64,000 nt of DNA from the NCBI GenBank assembly GCA_963556495.2, contig OY747709.1, positions 14,400,400 through 14,464,399 of the forward strand, in the 5' to 3' direction. A program made the translations under genes and the position numbers. This document shows positions 1 through 24,200 of this stretch, in pieces (the stretch's first letter is position 1; each line of letters starts with the position of its first letter). This stretch comes from Valencia hispanica (taxonomy: Eukaryota; Chordata; Actinopteri; Cyprinodontiformes; Valenciidae). Below the pieces are notes generated by a model, which saw only the letters and a list, made by a program, of their open reading frames with translations, did not search any database and was not told the origin of the DNA.

Positions 1-1000
1 ACCTGAGTGCAGTGAGTGTGTCTCAAGTGATTGTTCTATAACGACACCTCAGTCTGAAAGGTCCATTCACTGGTTCATCAGTATTCCTAGCTACCATCAC
101 AGCATGAAGACTAAAGAACAGTCCAAGGAAATCAGAGAAAAGGTTATTGGAAAGCATATCACGGGATGGATACAAAGAAATTCTCCAAGGCACTGAGAAT
201 CCCCTGGAGTTCAGTTAACTCCATCATCAGGAAATGAAAGGAATATGGCCCATGTGTAAATCTGCCTAGATCAGGCCGTCCTCACAAACTGAGTGAAGGT
301 GCAAGAAGGAGACTAGTGAGAGAGGCCACCATGACAACTATGACTACGCTGAAGGATTAGAAGCTTCAGCAAGGTTTTTTGGTCTGATGAGACATCGAAC
401 ACTGCACATTACCACAAATACACTATAACCACTGCGAGGCACGGTGGTGGCCACATCATGTTGTGGGGAGGCTTCTCGACAGCAAGCCCTGGAAGGCTTG
501 TAAAGGTAGAAAATAAAATGAAGGCAGCAAAATATAGAGAAATCCTGGAGGACAATTTGTTTCTATCTGCAAGAGAGCTACGGCTTTAGACGACATTTAT
601 TTTCCAGCAAGACAACGACCCGAAGCATCCAGCTGAAGCTACACAGAAATGGTTTGAAGACAACAAGGTGGATGTTCTAGCGTGGCCTATTCAAAGCCCA
701 AGCTCCAATCCAATAGAGGATTTGTGGCAGAACTTAAAAGGGGCTGTTAACAGCTGATCCCCACACAGCCTGACAAGAAGAATGGAGGAAAAGTGCAGCG
801 TCCAGATGAGCAGCCTGATTCAGACATATCCACACAGGCTAATTCTACACAATAAACTGAGATCTATGACTAACTTTAATGGGTGTTTGTCCCCATATTT
901 TCACACAAGCTGATGTATCAAAATCAAAATATTAATGAATAAAAGCGATAGATAACAGTTTACATCATTTTAGCAGTAGAAGGAATAATTCTTGTATTCT
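1..1000 (+). mobile_element. Decayed Tc1-like transposon (left end outside window)
   Basis: Translated fragments with stops resemble a Tc1 transposase. There is an N-terminal helix-turn-helix part around 100-330 and a DDE part around 600-745 with DNDPKHPAEA-like, SPSSNPIEDLW-like text. Lies in a znf341 intron. Confidence 0.8.
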
Positions 1001-1168
1001 TTCCTCAATAAAAGCAAACGGATCATGGTATATACGTCGAAGAGTATCCCTCTGGTCGATCCAACCCTTGACCAATACCGATCCAAACTATCCGTGTCCC
1101 AGTTTTAGTTCCCCAGGAAACTCCCGGCCCGCCTGCTAAAACCCTGCAGGGGCCGTGGCCGTCCTGAC

Positions 1169-13317
<12,149 letters not shown>

Positions 13318-13679
13318 CTTGAAGCTCTCCTTTTTTGTGATAGGCGCTCTACTAGCAGCGCCTGTCGCTTGATGTAAATTCCCACAAGTCAAGAAATATC
13401 GAGAGAAGCATTTTAAACATGAACGTTTAAGGAAAATACGAGCGTAATTAAGGTTTAATGGAAATGTATAGTTTAAGTCTCGGCGTGATGGCTGAAAAAT
13501 GAATACATCTTAAGTGCCTGTCGAATAAACTGAAAATAATGTGAGGTGCTGCAATTGAAACCTCAGTCATGACACTAATAGGCAAAACTGGTATTTGAAA
13601 GATGACGGAAGTTACAGAAGTAGCAAATGAATCTATCTTTCGTGTTTTTAGCCAAATGACTCAATAAATGTTAATTGAC

Positions 13680-13985
13680 ATTGGTTTTCCCCGGGGAAAG
13701 TGAACGCATCGTACGATCGAATAATCCGCGCTCGCGAAACGTGACAGGCACCCGCTCGCACCAATTGGAGCACGGCAGCCTGGCGTCGCGGACAAGCGCA
13801 CCTCTTCGACCAATGGGGTTCGGCCTTTCTCGCCACGTGCAGCTTTCGCGGCAAAAAAGATTTCGCGCGAAAACCGACCAACAGCTTGTTTGGATGTCGA
13901 TCAGCTGGGACAATAACAACAAAAAACGGCCGAAAAACTGGGTCGCGAGGACACTTTTCCCGATCGGCCGCGCCCAGTGGTGAGC
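13680..13985. promoter_or_regulatory. Divergent znf341/e2f1 promoter with paired E2F sites
   Basis: The CpG-rich block between the two divergent start codons contains TTTCGCGG at 13844-13851 and TTTCGCGCGAAA at 13861-13872, both matching the E2F consensus TTTSSCGC. CCAAT boxes are at 13760-13764 and 13810-13814, and a CACGTG E-box at 13834-13839. The paired, partly palindromic E2F arrangement resembles the known autoregulatory element of mammalian E2F1 promoters (recalled). A GTGAGC at 13980 could be the donor of a non-coding first e2f1 exon (inference). No TATA box was seen. Confidence 0.75.
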
Positions 13986-15014
13986 CACCAGAGGACCGTA
14001 GGCTGCCGGCTCAAAGAATCAACGTGAATTACGGCTGTTTTATTTCGCTTTATTTTTTGTTTTGTTGCATGTTGCTTTTTCGTCGGACTGCTTCCTGCGT
14101 GCCCCAACAAAACGAGGGGGGAAATGAAATCTGCAGCTAAAGCTAACATGCTAACTCCCCCCCCCCCCAGTACATTTCTACGCCACTTAAACCCCCTACT
14201 TTCCTCGGCACGAGACGCTCGGTTTCACAAATCCGCCGACAAGAGATGATTTCGGCTCGTGGCGACGCGTTGCGGTTTGTAGAGGTTTTGTGTTGATAAG
14301 CTAACTTCTTCAGGCTGCGCGAAAGTTTCTTTAGCTAGAACACCAAGCTCTGTCTTGGAGGTGGTCTGAAATAATGTCGCTCTAAGGTGGTTAATGGCTG
14401 GCCGAACCGCTGCCCGGCTCGTTTAGTGAACTTGTGGCAGTCTTTGTTGTGGAGCTAGAAGTTAGCTTGCTAGCAGGGCAACGGAGTGGCCAGGCCGCGG
14501 CCGAACTCTGCTGACAGGAGGCTCGAAAACAAAAGACTCGCTCGCTCCCGTGCAAGCTCGCTCATCGCCAGCGTTTATCATCGTCGCCATAACATTTTTA
14601 GCATTTTTTTTTTATATGTATATATAACATTTCTGCCACTCATGTCTGTAGGAGTGGGACTGGTTATGCAATGAAGCAACGATTCTCAGTTGCCAGTTTT
14701 CCTGTTTGGCACCACGTCCTGTGTTTCTGTTTCACCTCTGATCCACGTTTGATTTAGCAAGTCAGTGGTTCTAACTTGGATTCAGATTAGGGCTGGGGGG
14801 GGTTCATTAACTGAGCGGTGAACAAACGAGGAGCTCTTGGTGGTGGTGGGGGAAATGCTCTAACTGCCATTGAACTCCTTCAAAACACACCCTGAAGAGA
14901 TTTCCCCTTTGCACCGCAACGTTTACAGAGCACTGCCAATGCCAGTAGGCGCCCATCCTCTTTTCAACGACAGCATTGCAGTGTGTGATCCTCCAGAGGC
15001 CAGCGAAGGAGACC
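13986..15014 (+). other. e2f1 upstream region / probable 5'UTR intron
   Basis: No coding exon was seen. There is a C-run at 14157-14168 and scattered CpGs. AG acceptor candidates shortly before the e2f1 ATG (AG ending at 14981 and others) would suit a 5'UTR exon joined to the coding exon, but this is inference only. Confidence 0.4.
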
Positions 15015-15269
15015 ATGTCAGAAACTTTCATAACGGGGCAGACGTCGGAGGATCTGCTGGCAGATTTTGAGACGTTGCTCAACTCCGGGAGCATCGACTT
15101 GGGCGGCGAGGACCATCAGATAGTGATCATCACCAGCCCCGGCGACGAGGGACTCCACCCGGCCGTCGCCCCGACCAGCACGGGGGAGATCCTGCTCTTC
15201 GCCACGCCGCAGGGCCCCGCCGACGTCGGGGTCCAGGACAAGAGGCGGCCGGTTCTGGGGAGACCTCCG
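15015..15269 (+). CDS. e2f1: e2f1 coding exon 1
   Basis: 255 nt, phase 0 out, GTGAGG donor. Starts [20 protein letters not shown]; ends VLGRPP, the usual end of E2F1 exon 1. The context GAGACCATG is a fair Kozak site. Confidence 0.9.
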
Positions 15270-18200
15270 GTGAGGAGAGTGGGGAGATCAGGGGTGGGGC
15301 GGGGAGAGAAAGTGAAAGAGCAACAAGGGAAGTGGTTAAATGAGAAGTTTCATATGTTCTGCTGGTGCAGCAGAGTTCCTCCAAACCTCACCATCTGTTG
15401 CTTTGACAACGTCTTGTTTTGCATATCACAGAGTCTGCAATACCTGTATAACTCATGTGCACCAACTTTACATCATGCAATACAGCACAATAAACTTTCA
15501 GTATAACATCTCTTTCCACCCCCTCCATCTGTGATCAGGTAAAGAGGAAGTTGGACCTGGACAGCGACCATCAGTATGTAAGCACTACTCGACCAACCAC
15601 GGGCCAGGTCCCGCCCTCCACACCTGCTCCTCCTAGAGGTACACACACACACACAGAGCGGAGGCATTCATCTGAGTGTGAGCTTCCAGCACACTCGTAC
15701 ACATCGACCTTTGTCACCGTTCTAACAGCAGCTGCTCCTTTATTTGAAACGGACAGCAGCCTGTCCTCCATTGTTTCTGTAAGGCTCAGTAGTTTCAGGA
15801 ATAATGACGGCAGTTCTCTCCGTTGAAATCACATTCAGTCCCGTGCAAAAGTTTTCACATACCCCTAGGCTACAAAGTGTCGTCTGATAGAACCAACGCA
15901 AAGTGGCGAGAAACTTTTTGCCTGATGTACAAAATAATATGTGTGGCGGTGAAAGTACACTGCACACACAGTGAATCGTTTTGGTGGCAGCATCATGCAG
16001 TGGGCATGCTTTTGTTCGGTGGAAACGGAACAGGTTTTCAGAGATCCGAGGAAAAGCGTAGGTGGCAGCGAAACACCGGGTCATTAGAGTCTGCAAAAGA
16101 CTTAGACTGGAGTAGAGGTTCACCGTCCAGCAGGACCGACTCACCGAAGCATACGGCCAGAACAGAGCTGTCTGGGCAACATTACCTATCCCAGGAGCCA
16201 TTTTTTGCACTCGGCCAAGCTAAATAAAAACCCATTTTGAGCTGCATGACATTTTGAAAAGAAAACGTGTGATTTTTGAGAAAAATCGACTAAAGAAAAT
16301 GTGGTGGGTTTTTTTGGTTTTTTTTTAAGATTCGCTATCTTGTTTCTATTGTTAGGTTTCAATTTAAAGAAAAACCTAAAACTTTTGAAAAAAGATGGAT
16401 GCATTTACTTCTGTGGGATTTGGATGTTTGTTGTAAATGATGCAAAAAGCTCATGGTTTCCAACCCAGTTACAAGAAAAATAGATGTAAAACACAAAACT
16501 GGTAGTTCAATAAAATGCAGTTATTCAATTAACAATGTAAAATTACTCCTTATTAAGAGCCACTGGCGGCTCCAGAGTCGCAGGTTAGAGACCCTGATCT
16601 AGAGCTCCAGTTGACTTATTTAGATCGAAGCTTATTCACATGTTGGGATGGTCCAGTCAAAGTCCAGATTCTGAAGTCCAATTCAGAAGACTCTCCATCC
16701 AGTCAGATTGAGCTCGAGCTGCTTTTTAAAGAAGAATGCGCGGAACTTTTATTCTCCAGACTTGCGAAGCTTGGAGGTACAGTGTTATAGCTGTAAAGTG
16801 TTGTAGCTGTGATTGCATTGAAAGGAGATTCTACAAAATATTCACACTAAATGTTTAGATTTTTTTTCTGAAAAAAGCTTTTTAGTTTTTCAATTTATTG
16901 CTTTCATTTCTTTTTTACAACTGTGCACCACGTTTTGTCAGTCTATCACATAAAATGGTATAGCAACAACAAATCTATATTTATTAGGAAATGGGATTTA
17001 CAGAAGTGGTTTTAGTGAAATATTTCCAGTTCTTTGGTAATTGTTGGCTTATTGATATGGCTAATAAACAGACGGTTTTTACATTTAACACTATTGCTCA
17101 TGAAAGGGAAAAGGGAAACATAAATGGATATAGTGAGTAATCAAAGCCTAGTATGAAAAGAACATTGCTTAGTGAAAGATCACATGAGATGACCTAAAAT
17201 GAAGAAACTGAGACAGACTCAAGAGGGCAGCCTTGCTTGCAAATAAATAAATAAAAAATGTGATCATCGTTTTTCAGTTTGTAGATTAAAAATATCTCCT
17301 GCTACTGTGTGATGACGTTGGAAGTTTAATGTATGCCAGTGACCCATTAATTGTTGCTTCTAGGTCCCTGGATACAAAAAAACCAATAAAAAACCATAAC
17401 AGCTTTTGGCTTAAATCATCATATCTCAGAATTGAGGAGATGGTCACATTGTATTTTACGACCAAAGGATTTTCCCAATTATTTTGCAATAAAGATCTAA
17501 AACTAGCAATTAAATATTTAGTCATGATTTTTTGGGACTCGCATCTTCAGAAAATGAAGAATTCACAAATGTAACAGTTTTGGACAAGTCAGAAAAAAAG
17601 AGACAAACCCTTGTTAAAACATTTTTTTGTATTTTTTGTAATGACTTAGTTAATGCAGTTTTAATCTGTGTGTTCATAGTGTCTCCTTCACTACATAATA
17701 CTCTATGTAGGGATCAGGGAGTTGTCTCCTCCTCATTCTGAGTCAGAAAATATTTATCACCAAGCCTTGTTTTACATTACATTTTTAAACCTTTATTGTC
17801 AAGTATGAACAGTAAATGGTTTATAGTAGATACTAAAACATAAATAATGAGGCTTAGACCAGTGAGGAGATGAGAATGTTGAATTCCTGATTAAACTGGA
17901 AGTGTTTTTATTTTGACAAACTTCGTGTGACGTTAGGAAGCAGACCTAACGTATATGGTGCAATATTAGGGCCAAAATACATAACTGTGACAGTGGTCAC
18001 TATGAAGGTACCAGAATAATTGGTTGAATAAGTAGTCGAACTTGTCCAATACATGCATTGACACAAAACGCTGAAGCTTTTGAAATGAATGTGGCTTCGT
18101 TGTGACAAAAATGTTTACTTTATAGAAGCGTACTTATGTTTATTTTTGCTGACATCTGAAGTTCCACTGAAACGTACACATTCATGTGTCAGTGTACAAA

Positions 18201-21200
18201 TGATCGTTTTTGTACTCTTAAACATCCCAAAGTTAGTTCTGATGAATAATATTTAGCATCAGTATGATCACATTTTCTGAAAACAATCATCAGAATATGA
18301 CTGAATATTTCAGGGGGACAGACTCAACAGCGCTCTCTGGAATGACAACATCTAATGATCACATAGATTTCACACTCTGGCTTCTGAGGGCCGCGCAGCG
18401 TGGATAGGAGGACTATTTCAGGCGTACAGAATTTCGCGCCCCCTGCAATCATAGATCGTGATGGTCACAGATTTTGTAAGGGGAAGAAACACCGTAGATA
18501 TCAGCGCTGAATTCTGCTGCACGCTGCTACCTGTGGCTGCCGATTGAGGGCTTTCAGGAGAATGAAAACTGATGTGATGCCACGAAGTTGTTCCCCATCA
18601 ATAACTGATCAGCATACTATAAAGGAAAACTCATGGTCCTTTTTCACAACAACCTACTCAGCCTGGCTCTACACAGCACGACTCGGCCTGGTTGGTTTTC
18701 CCCTGCAGGGAAAGTGGGTGGGCTCGTCACATGCTAGGCGGCCCCAGAATACGTAGCTACACTATGCATTTAACAAAACAACAACCGAGGACAGGTAGCA
18801 ACGTTCAACATTCTGCTTAGTCTGCGGCTTTTGTCGGACTCCGAATACAAGAGAACAGCGGTAAAGGCTGCGGATAACGCAGCATGAAGTGGAAGACAGG
18901 ATACAAGCTACACCACTTGCGAAGGTAAGCTAATGCTAGCCTGCTGTAGTGGGCTATCAATACGCTAACGCCCAGCATAAAACTATGCAAATGCCGATGT
19001 ATTGAGGTTCAGTAATATGTATTCTGTGTGTGTTTCAGACGACTGTCCTGTAAAGTCATCGCAGCAGGTGTGAGCGTCTAACCCGCCTCTCTGGTGGGAT
19101 GATGTTGTCCCTGCTTTTAACAGAAATTTTTTTTGGTGGACTGAAAGGAAGATGGCGTTGGCTTCTGAAAAGTTATGACTGTAATGACCAACTTATGACG
19201 TCTATGGTGCTGACCTGCTGCTCTGCATAATCTGTGAAATTCATGGAGAGACTTCATGGGAAGAACCTATTGCAAACATTACTGTGGGTGCTGACAAAGA
19301 CATCCATCCATTATCTATACCATCTATGCTATGCAGGGGGGACTGGTGCCCATCTCTAGTAATCATTGGGCAAAAGGCGGGGTACACCCTGGACAGGTCG
19401 CCACTCCATTGCAGACAATAAAGACATATGTTTTTAAAATGTCGTCTCCACTTTTGTGTCCAGATAAAGCACTATGACAAGGTGTATGTTCAAATTGCAA
19501 ACATGTCCTACAGTTACATATATTTTCTTGGTATTAACATACTGGTGAAACTTGAAATATTAGAATATTGTGCAAAAGTTCATTTATTTCAGTAATTCTA
19601 CTTAAAAGGTGAAACTAATATACGAGATAGTTATTACATGCAAAGGGAGATATTTTAAACCTTTACTTGTTATAATCTTGATGATTATGGCTTACAGCTT
19701 ATGAAAACCCCAAATTCAAAACCTCAGAAAATTAGATTACATGTAATCAATAAAACAAGGATTTTAAATAAAGAAATGTCAAGACCTCTAAAAAGTATAA
19801 CCATGCATATGTACCCATTTCTTGGCTTGGGCCCCTTTTGCCTCAATTACTGCTTGCATCGCATCGCAGTGATAATTGATTGGTTGTCTTTGGAGAACCT
19901 CTTCCTCCTGCCTAGACAAAAACAAAAAATGGAGGCTGTTAAGTCCAGTTTAGAAACCTTAAAAAAAAAAAAGGAAATAATAGAAAAAAGGTGCTGCATA
20001 GAATAGAATAACCCTTTGTTGTCCCACAGAGGGGAAATTCAGCAGCAAAGTGACAGGTAATAAAGAAGCATTATATTCACGCGAGAAAAATGTAAGTAAC
20101 TCAATTGAGAATAGTATATGTACATTAGGGATAGCATTATAAAAGTAAAGTACGGTGCAGTTAGTACAAATAAAAATGGCACACTTAGATTTGAGGATTT
20201 TGCAACTGAGCAGGATCATTTGAAAATATTTACAGAATGTGCATGTGTAACATGAATGCAAGAGCAATTTTGTTAATCTGGCAAACGCTAGTTTGCTGTT
20301 TGTATTTTCAAAGTACTTTGAATATTATGCTCACAATCCATTTAAAAGCATGAACTTAAATTTAAAAAAAAGAAACGGAAACAGGAATATTCTCTACTGT
20401 GCCACAGAAAATTGAAGTGGGGACATGCATATCTACCAAAATATAAAATATGTCCTTAATTTCAATATGAAACATGTTTTGGACATGTGTTGTTGTAGTT
20501 TGTGGTTTCTCATAAATGGAAGACAGGACATAAGTTGGTTTGGTTACTTATATTAATGGAAACTGAATGAAGTTAAAAGTAGATGATAGCCCTAAATGGG
20601 CAGGAAAAAAAATGCAACAAATATTATGGTTTTATAATCGAATTGTAGCACCCGAGTCGTAATCGAATCGTGAGGCACCCAAGATGGCACAACCATATTC
20701 AGGGTGATGTGCAGTGTTCGTGCTTTTCATGTAGGCTTAAGAGTTAAAACCAGAGCACCTTTTTTTCACTTGTTTTGTCCCCCTACTTAGCTTTTACTCT
20801 CTTTCAGGAATAGTTTTTCTTTCTTCCATCTCCTCCACGGAGGCCAGAGTTGTGGAGTCCAAGGCTAGTCGTCGATTAATGTTGTCTGTTTAGGTGGACG
20901 TCCATGTCTTCGTTGTATGGCTCAGTCTCCCTTTTTGGGTGATGGACTGAACAGTGCTCCCTGACCTCTCGGATGTTCTCACACACAGCTGGACTCTTTA
21001 GTTATTAGTTGACTTCTGTAGGCGATTGGTTGCACTGGATTTTATTAGAGGTATCTAAACGTAGCGGGCTGAATATAATAGCAAGCCACATATTTCAGAT
21101 TTTAACTAAAAATTTTATGATTTTCCTTCTGGATTATAACTGTGCACTCTATTGTGTTTCGTAATAAAATAAGCAGGCAAATTTTTAACGTAACAAAACA

Positions 21201-24200
21201 AAATGTGGTGGGAAAAATTTTTTAAGAGGAGTTTTCAAAAATGTTGAAGCTAAGGAAGCAGAAGCCCTAAAATGGATGTCCAGTTCACAGAACATCTGAT
21301 AAACAAGTGTCTCCAGGGGGAAAAACGTGTACTTGGAATTTGTTATTCAACAAGAAACTCAAACCTGCATTTGTTTCTGTTTTATTTTAAAAAATTTTCT
21401 GGCCAGTCCCTCGAAGCGCGGCGGAAAAGTCACGATATGACACGTCCTTAAACCTTACCACCAAGCGCTTTCTGAACCTGCTGTCGCAGTCGGCCGACGG
21501 CGTGGTGGACCTGAACTGGGCCTCTCAGGTCCTGGATGTCCAGAAGAGACGCATCTATGACATCACTAACGTCCTGGAGGGAATCCAGCTCATCTCCAAG
21601 AAGTCCAAAAACAACATCCAGTGGTTGTGAGTATTTATAAAAAGCTGACTACTAACGGTTTATTTCCTTTTAAGCATATTGACATGAACCTCCCACAAGT
21701 AACCTCTGTGTTCCAACTTATCTGTGGCCATCTTCTGCAGGGGCAATCGCATCGATGCCAGCCTGGTTTCCCGGCACAAGGAGCTGCAGAGGGAGGTTTG
21801 CGACCTCACTGAGGCCGAAGAGCAGCTGGATGAACTCATTTCTAAATGCACCCTGCAGCTCCGGCTGCTGACGGAGGACCCACAGAACAAGAAATATCCT
21901 TTCAACCGGTTCTAGCAAACACATTAAAAGCGACTGCAGCTACATCAGTTGGATGAGCAGTTACCTGCAAACGTATTCTTGGTTGTTGGTCCACAGTTAG
22001 TGGCATTACTACAAGAAACCTCCAACACAAGCTGCAGCGTGATTGTAAAGTGGACAGGAAATAATACACGGCTTCCAGAATTTTCTAGAAACCAAGCTTT
22101 TTGCATATATATATATATATTTTTGCATTTAAGCTCAAGCTCAGTCTGCTCATTTGGATTTAGGTCTGGACTTTGACTAGGCTGTTCCAACACATGAATG
22201 CACTTTGATTCTAACCATTCCAATGTGACTCTGGGTTGTTTTCCTGCTCGGATGTAAACTCCTCCTTCTTTACGTTCCCAGCTTCCCCTTTCTCTTGATG
22301 AAAAGCGTCCCCGCAGTATGACACTGTCATCACCGTTACTGACATGGGAACCAGTGGTTGAAACATGACAAAAACATGGAAGGGTTCCAGGGCTATAAAA
22401 CACTTGTGCTAGTTTAGTCAAAATAGGATAATTGATCCAAGGGATAGAACATAATCTTGCGCCGATATTTACTTGTTTTTTTTAGTTGATACCTCTTTAG
22501 TCAAGCCGTTTTCCTTTGTTTAGTCAAGTCAAATCCAGCATTTTTATTTACCCGTTTTGTATATTTAATACTTAGTCAGTTTATTAATTTGTTTGATTAG
22601 CTTTGGTGAAATCTTTTTATTTTAATACACCGCAGTGCACAAAGTTAAGATTCAAGAGTTGGTTAAATTCAGTGTTTAAAAACTGATTAGGTTCGGCTGA
22701 CAAAATAAAAATCTACTTTCTGGTATCCGTAATAGAAAAGCCCATATTAGTCCACCTCTAATTGATCCCATATGATCCTTTATCGATCAGCGCTGTCACC
22801 GAATGGTGAAGGGAAAGAGGCGAACTCGGTTTGGTGTCTGTGTTTTAAATTTTTTTATTCCCAGATTGAAACCAAAGTAACTCAAACTGTAGAAAGAACA
22901 GTTTATTCTTTAACTGCTGGGTTCAGCACGCTGGGCTACGTGCGCTGTCAGGACCTACGGCAGTCATTCGACTCCCCTGACCAACTGGTTATGGTGATCA
23001 GAGCTCCTCCAGAAACTCAGATGCAAGTCACAGAGCCCAGAGAGGTGAGGGCAGTGGAAATACCGCAAGTCTCTCAGCCTATGAGGTTATCCTCTTCCTG
23101 ACCTAACGGCGCTCCTTCACGTGTCCGTCTCTCAGGGCTACCAGGTGTCGCTCAAGAGCACGCAGGGTCCAATAGACGTCTTCCTCTGTCCAGAGGACAG
23201 CTCAGATGTGTGCAGCCCAATGACGGGTGGCAGTCCCTCACAAACCAACGCCCAGCCGTCCCACGTCCCTCCCCCCACGCAGACAGCAGAGCAGCCGCAG
23301 GCCCGATCCTGCACTGCAGCCCTGGAAGTGGGCCTATCCTCTCCGGCATCCACCTCCTCCACAGTAACGGCGGCCTCCCAGCAGGTGGCGTCACCGCTTG
23401 TGTTGGGTGGCGACACAGGTGAGCGCTCACGTGCAGAAAGGAAGTCGGGCTTTATTCATAGAAGGTTTTTCACACGCATAGGTGGGCAGCGCAAACACGA
23501 GGAGGCAAAGATAAATACTGAAGTCAACATGGCTGGTCATAGGAGAGGGAAACTGGAAGTAATGAGAGCTAAAACCATAAGTAATAAAGAGTAGGATAAA
23601 AAAAAAAGTTCAACTGAGATCTATAATAGTTAAGAAAATATTTAAAGTCAAACTAAAAATGTAATAAAGCAATAGCTGCAACGAATAAAAAAAAAATCTC
23701 GGCAACAAAAATTCATCCAAACCACCCCTTGTTTGCCTTTAAAAACAGTTTTAGCTGCACTCGGGTTTTCAGGAGGTTTTCTCGACAAGCGAACGATGGT
23801 AGGTGTTTGGTTCTTACCTCGTGCATTACATTACAGACCGAAAAATCCCTCACCTTTCGGCGAAGTTGAATCCAAACAAGGTGAACTACATGAATTGTGT
23901 AAATCCGATGAAGAAGTATTTGAGGGGGTATGGATGGTTTTATTCACAACAGCGGTGCAGAGCTACAGATTTACTATGTTGTAGGTCTGTGTGTTTTTTT
24001 TGTTTTATGCAAGTTGCTAGCTGTGGCCAGCGTTCCAAAATGATTAAAGAAAGAGGAGGATAACATTACCAATTGAAATGCAAATTGTGTTTCTTTACTG
24101 CATCCAAACCTCTGGTACTATTTTGGGAAGAAATTAGGATTATTGATTTTTTTGACAAAAAGCTAACCCTAGACTGAGTTTGCCACAAAACCAAGCAAGA

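Noticed and set aside
13648..14149. Several 80-105 codon ORFs on both strands in the promoter
   Set aside because: A CpG-rich region has few stop codons. No homology recognised, and regulatory motifs explain the conservation better.
14976..15014. Alternative in-frame e2f1 start giving 13 extra residues
   Set aside because: The extra residues are not E2F-like, the Kozak context is poor, and a plausible 5'UTR acceptor at 14981 would exclude this ATG.
22772..22929. Reading frame running upstream into e2f1 exon 5
   Set aside because: It would require an AG acceptor, but the preceding exon has no GT donor, and the added residues ([15 protein letters not shown]) do not match E2F1. The AT-AC junction fits the family exactly.
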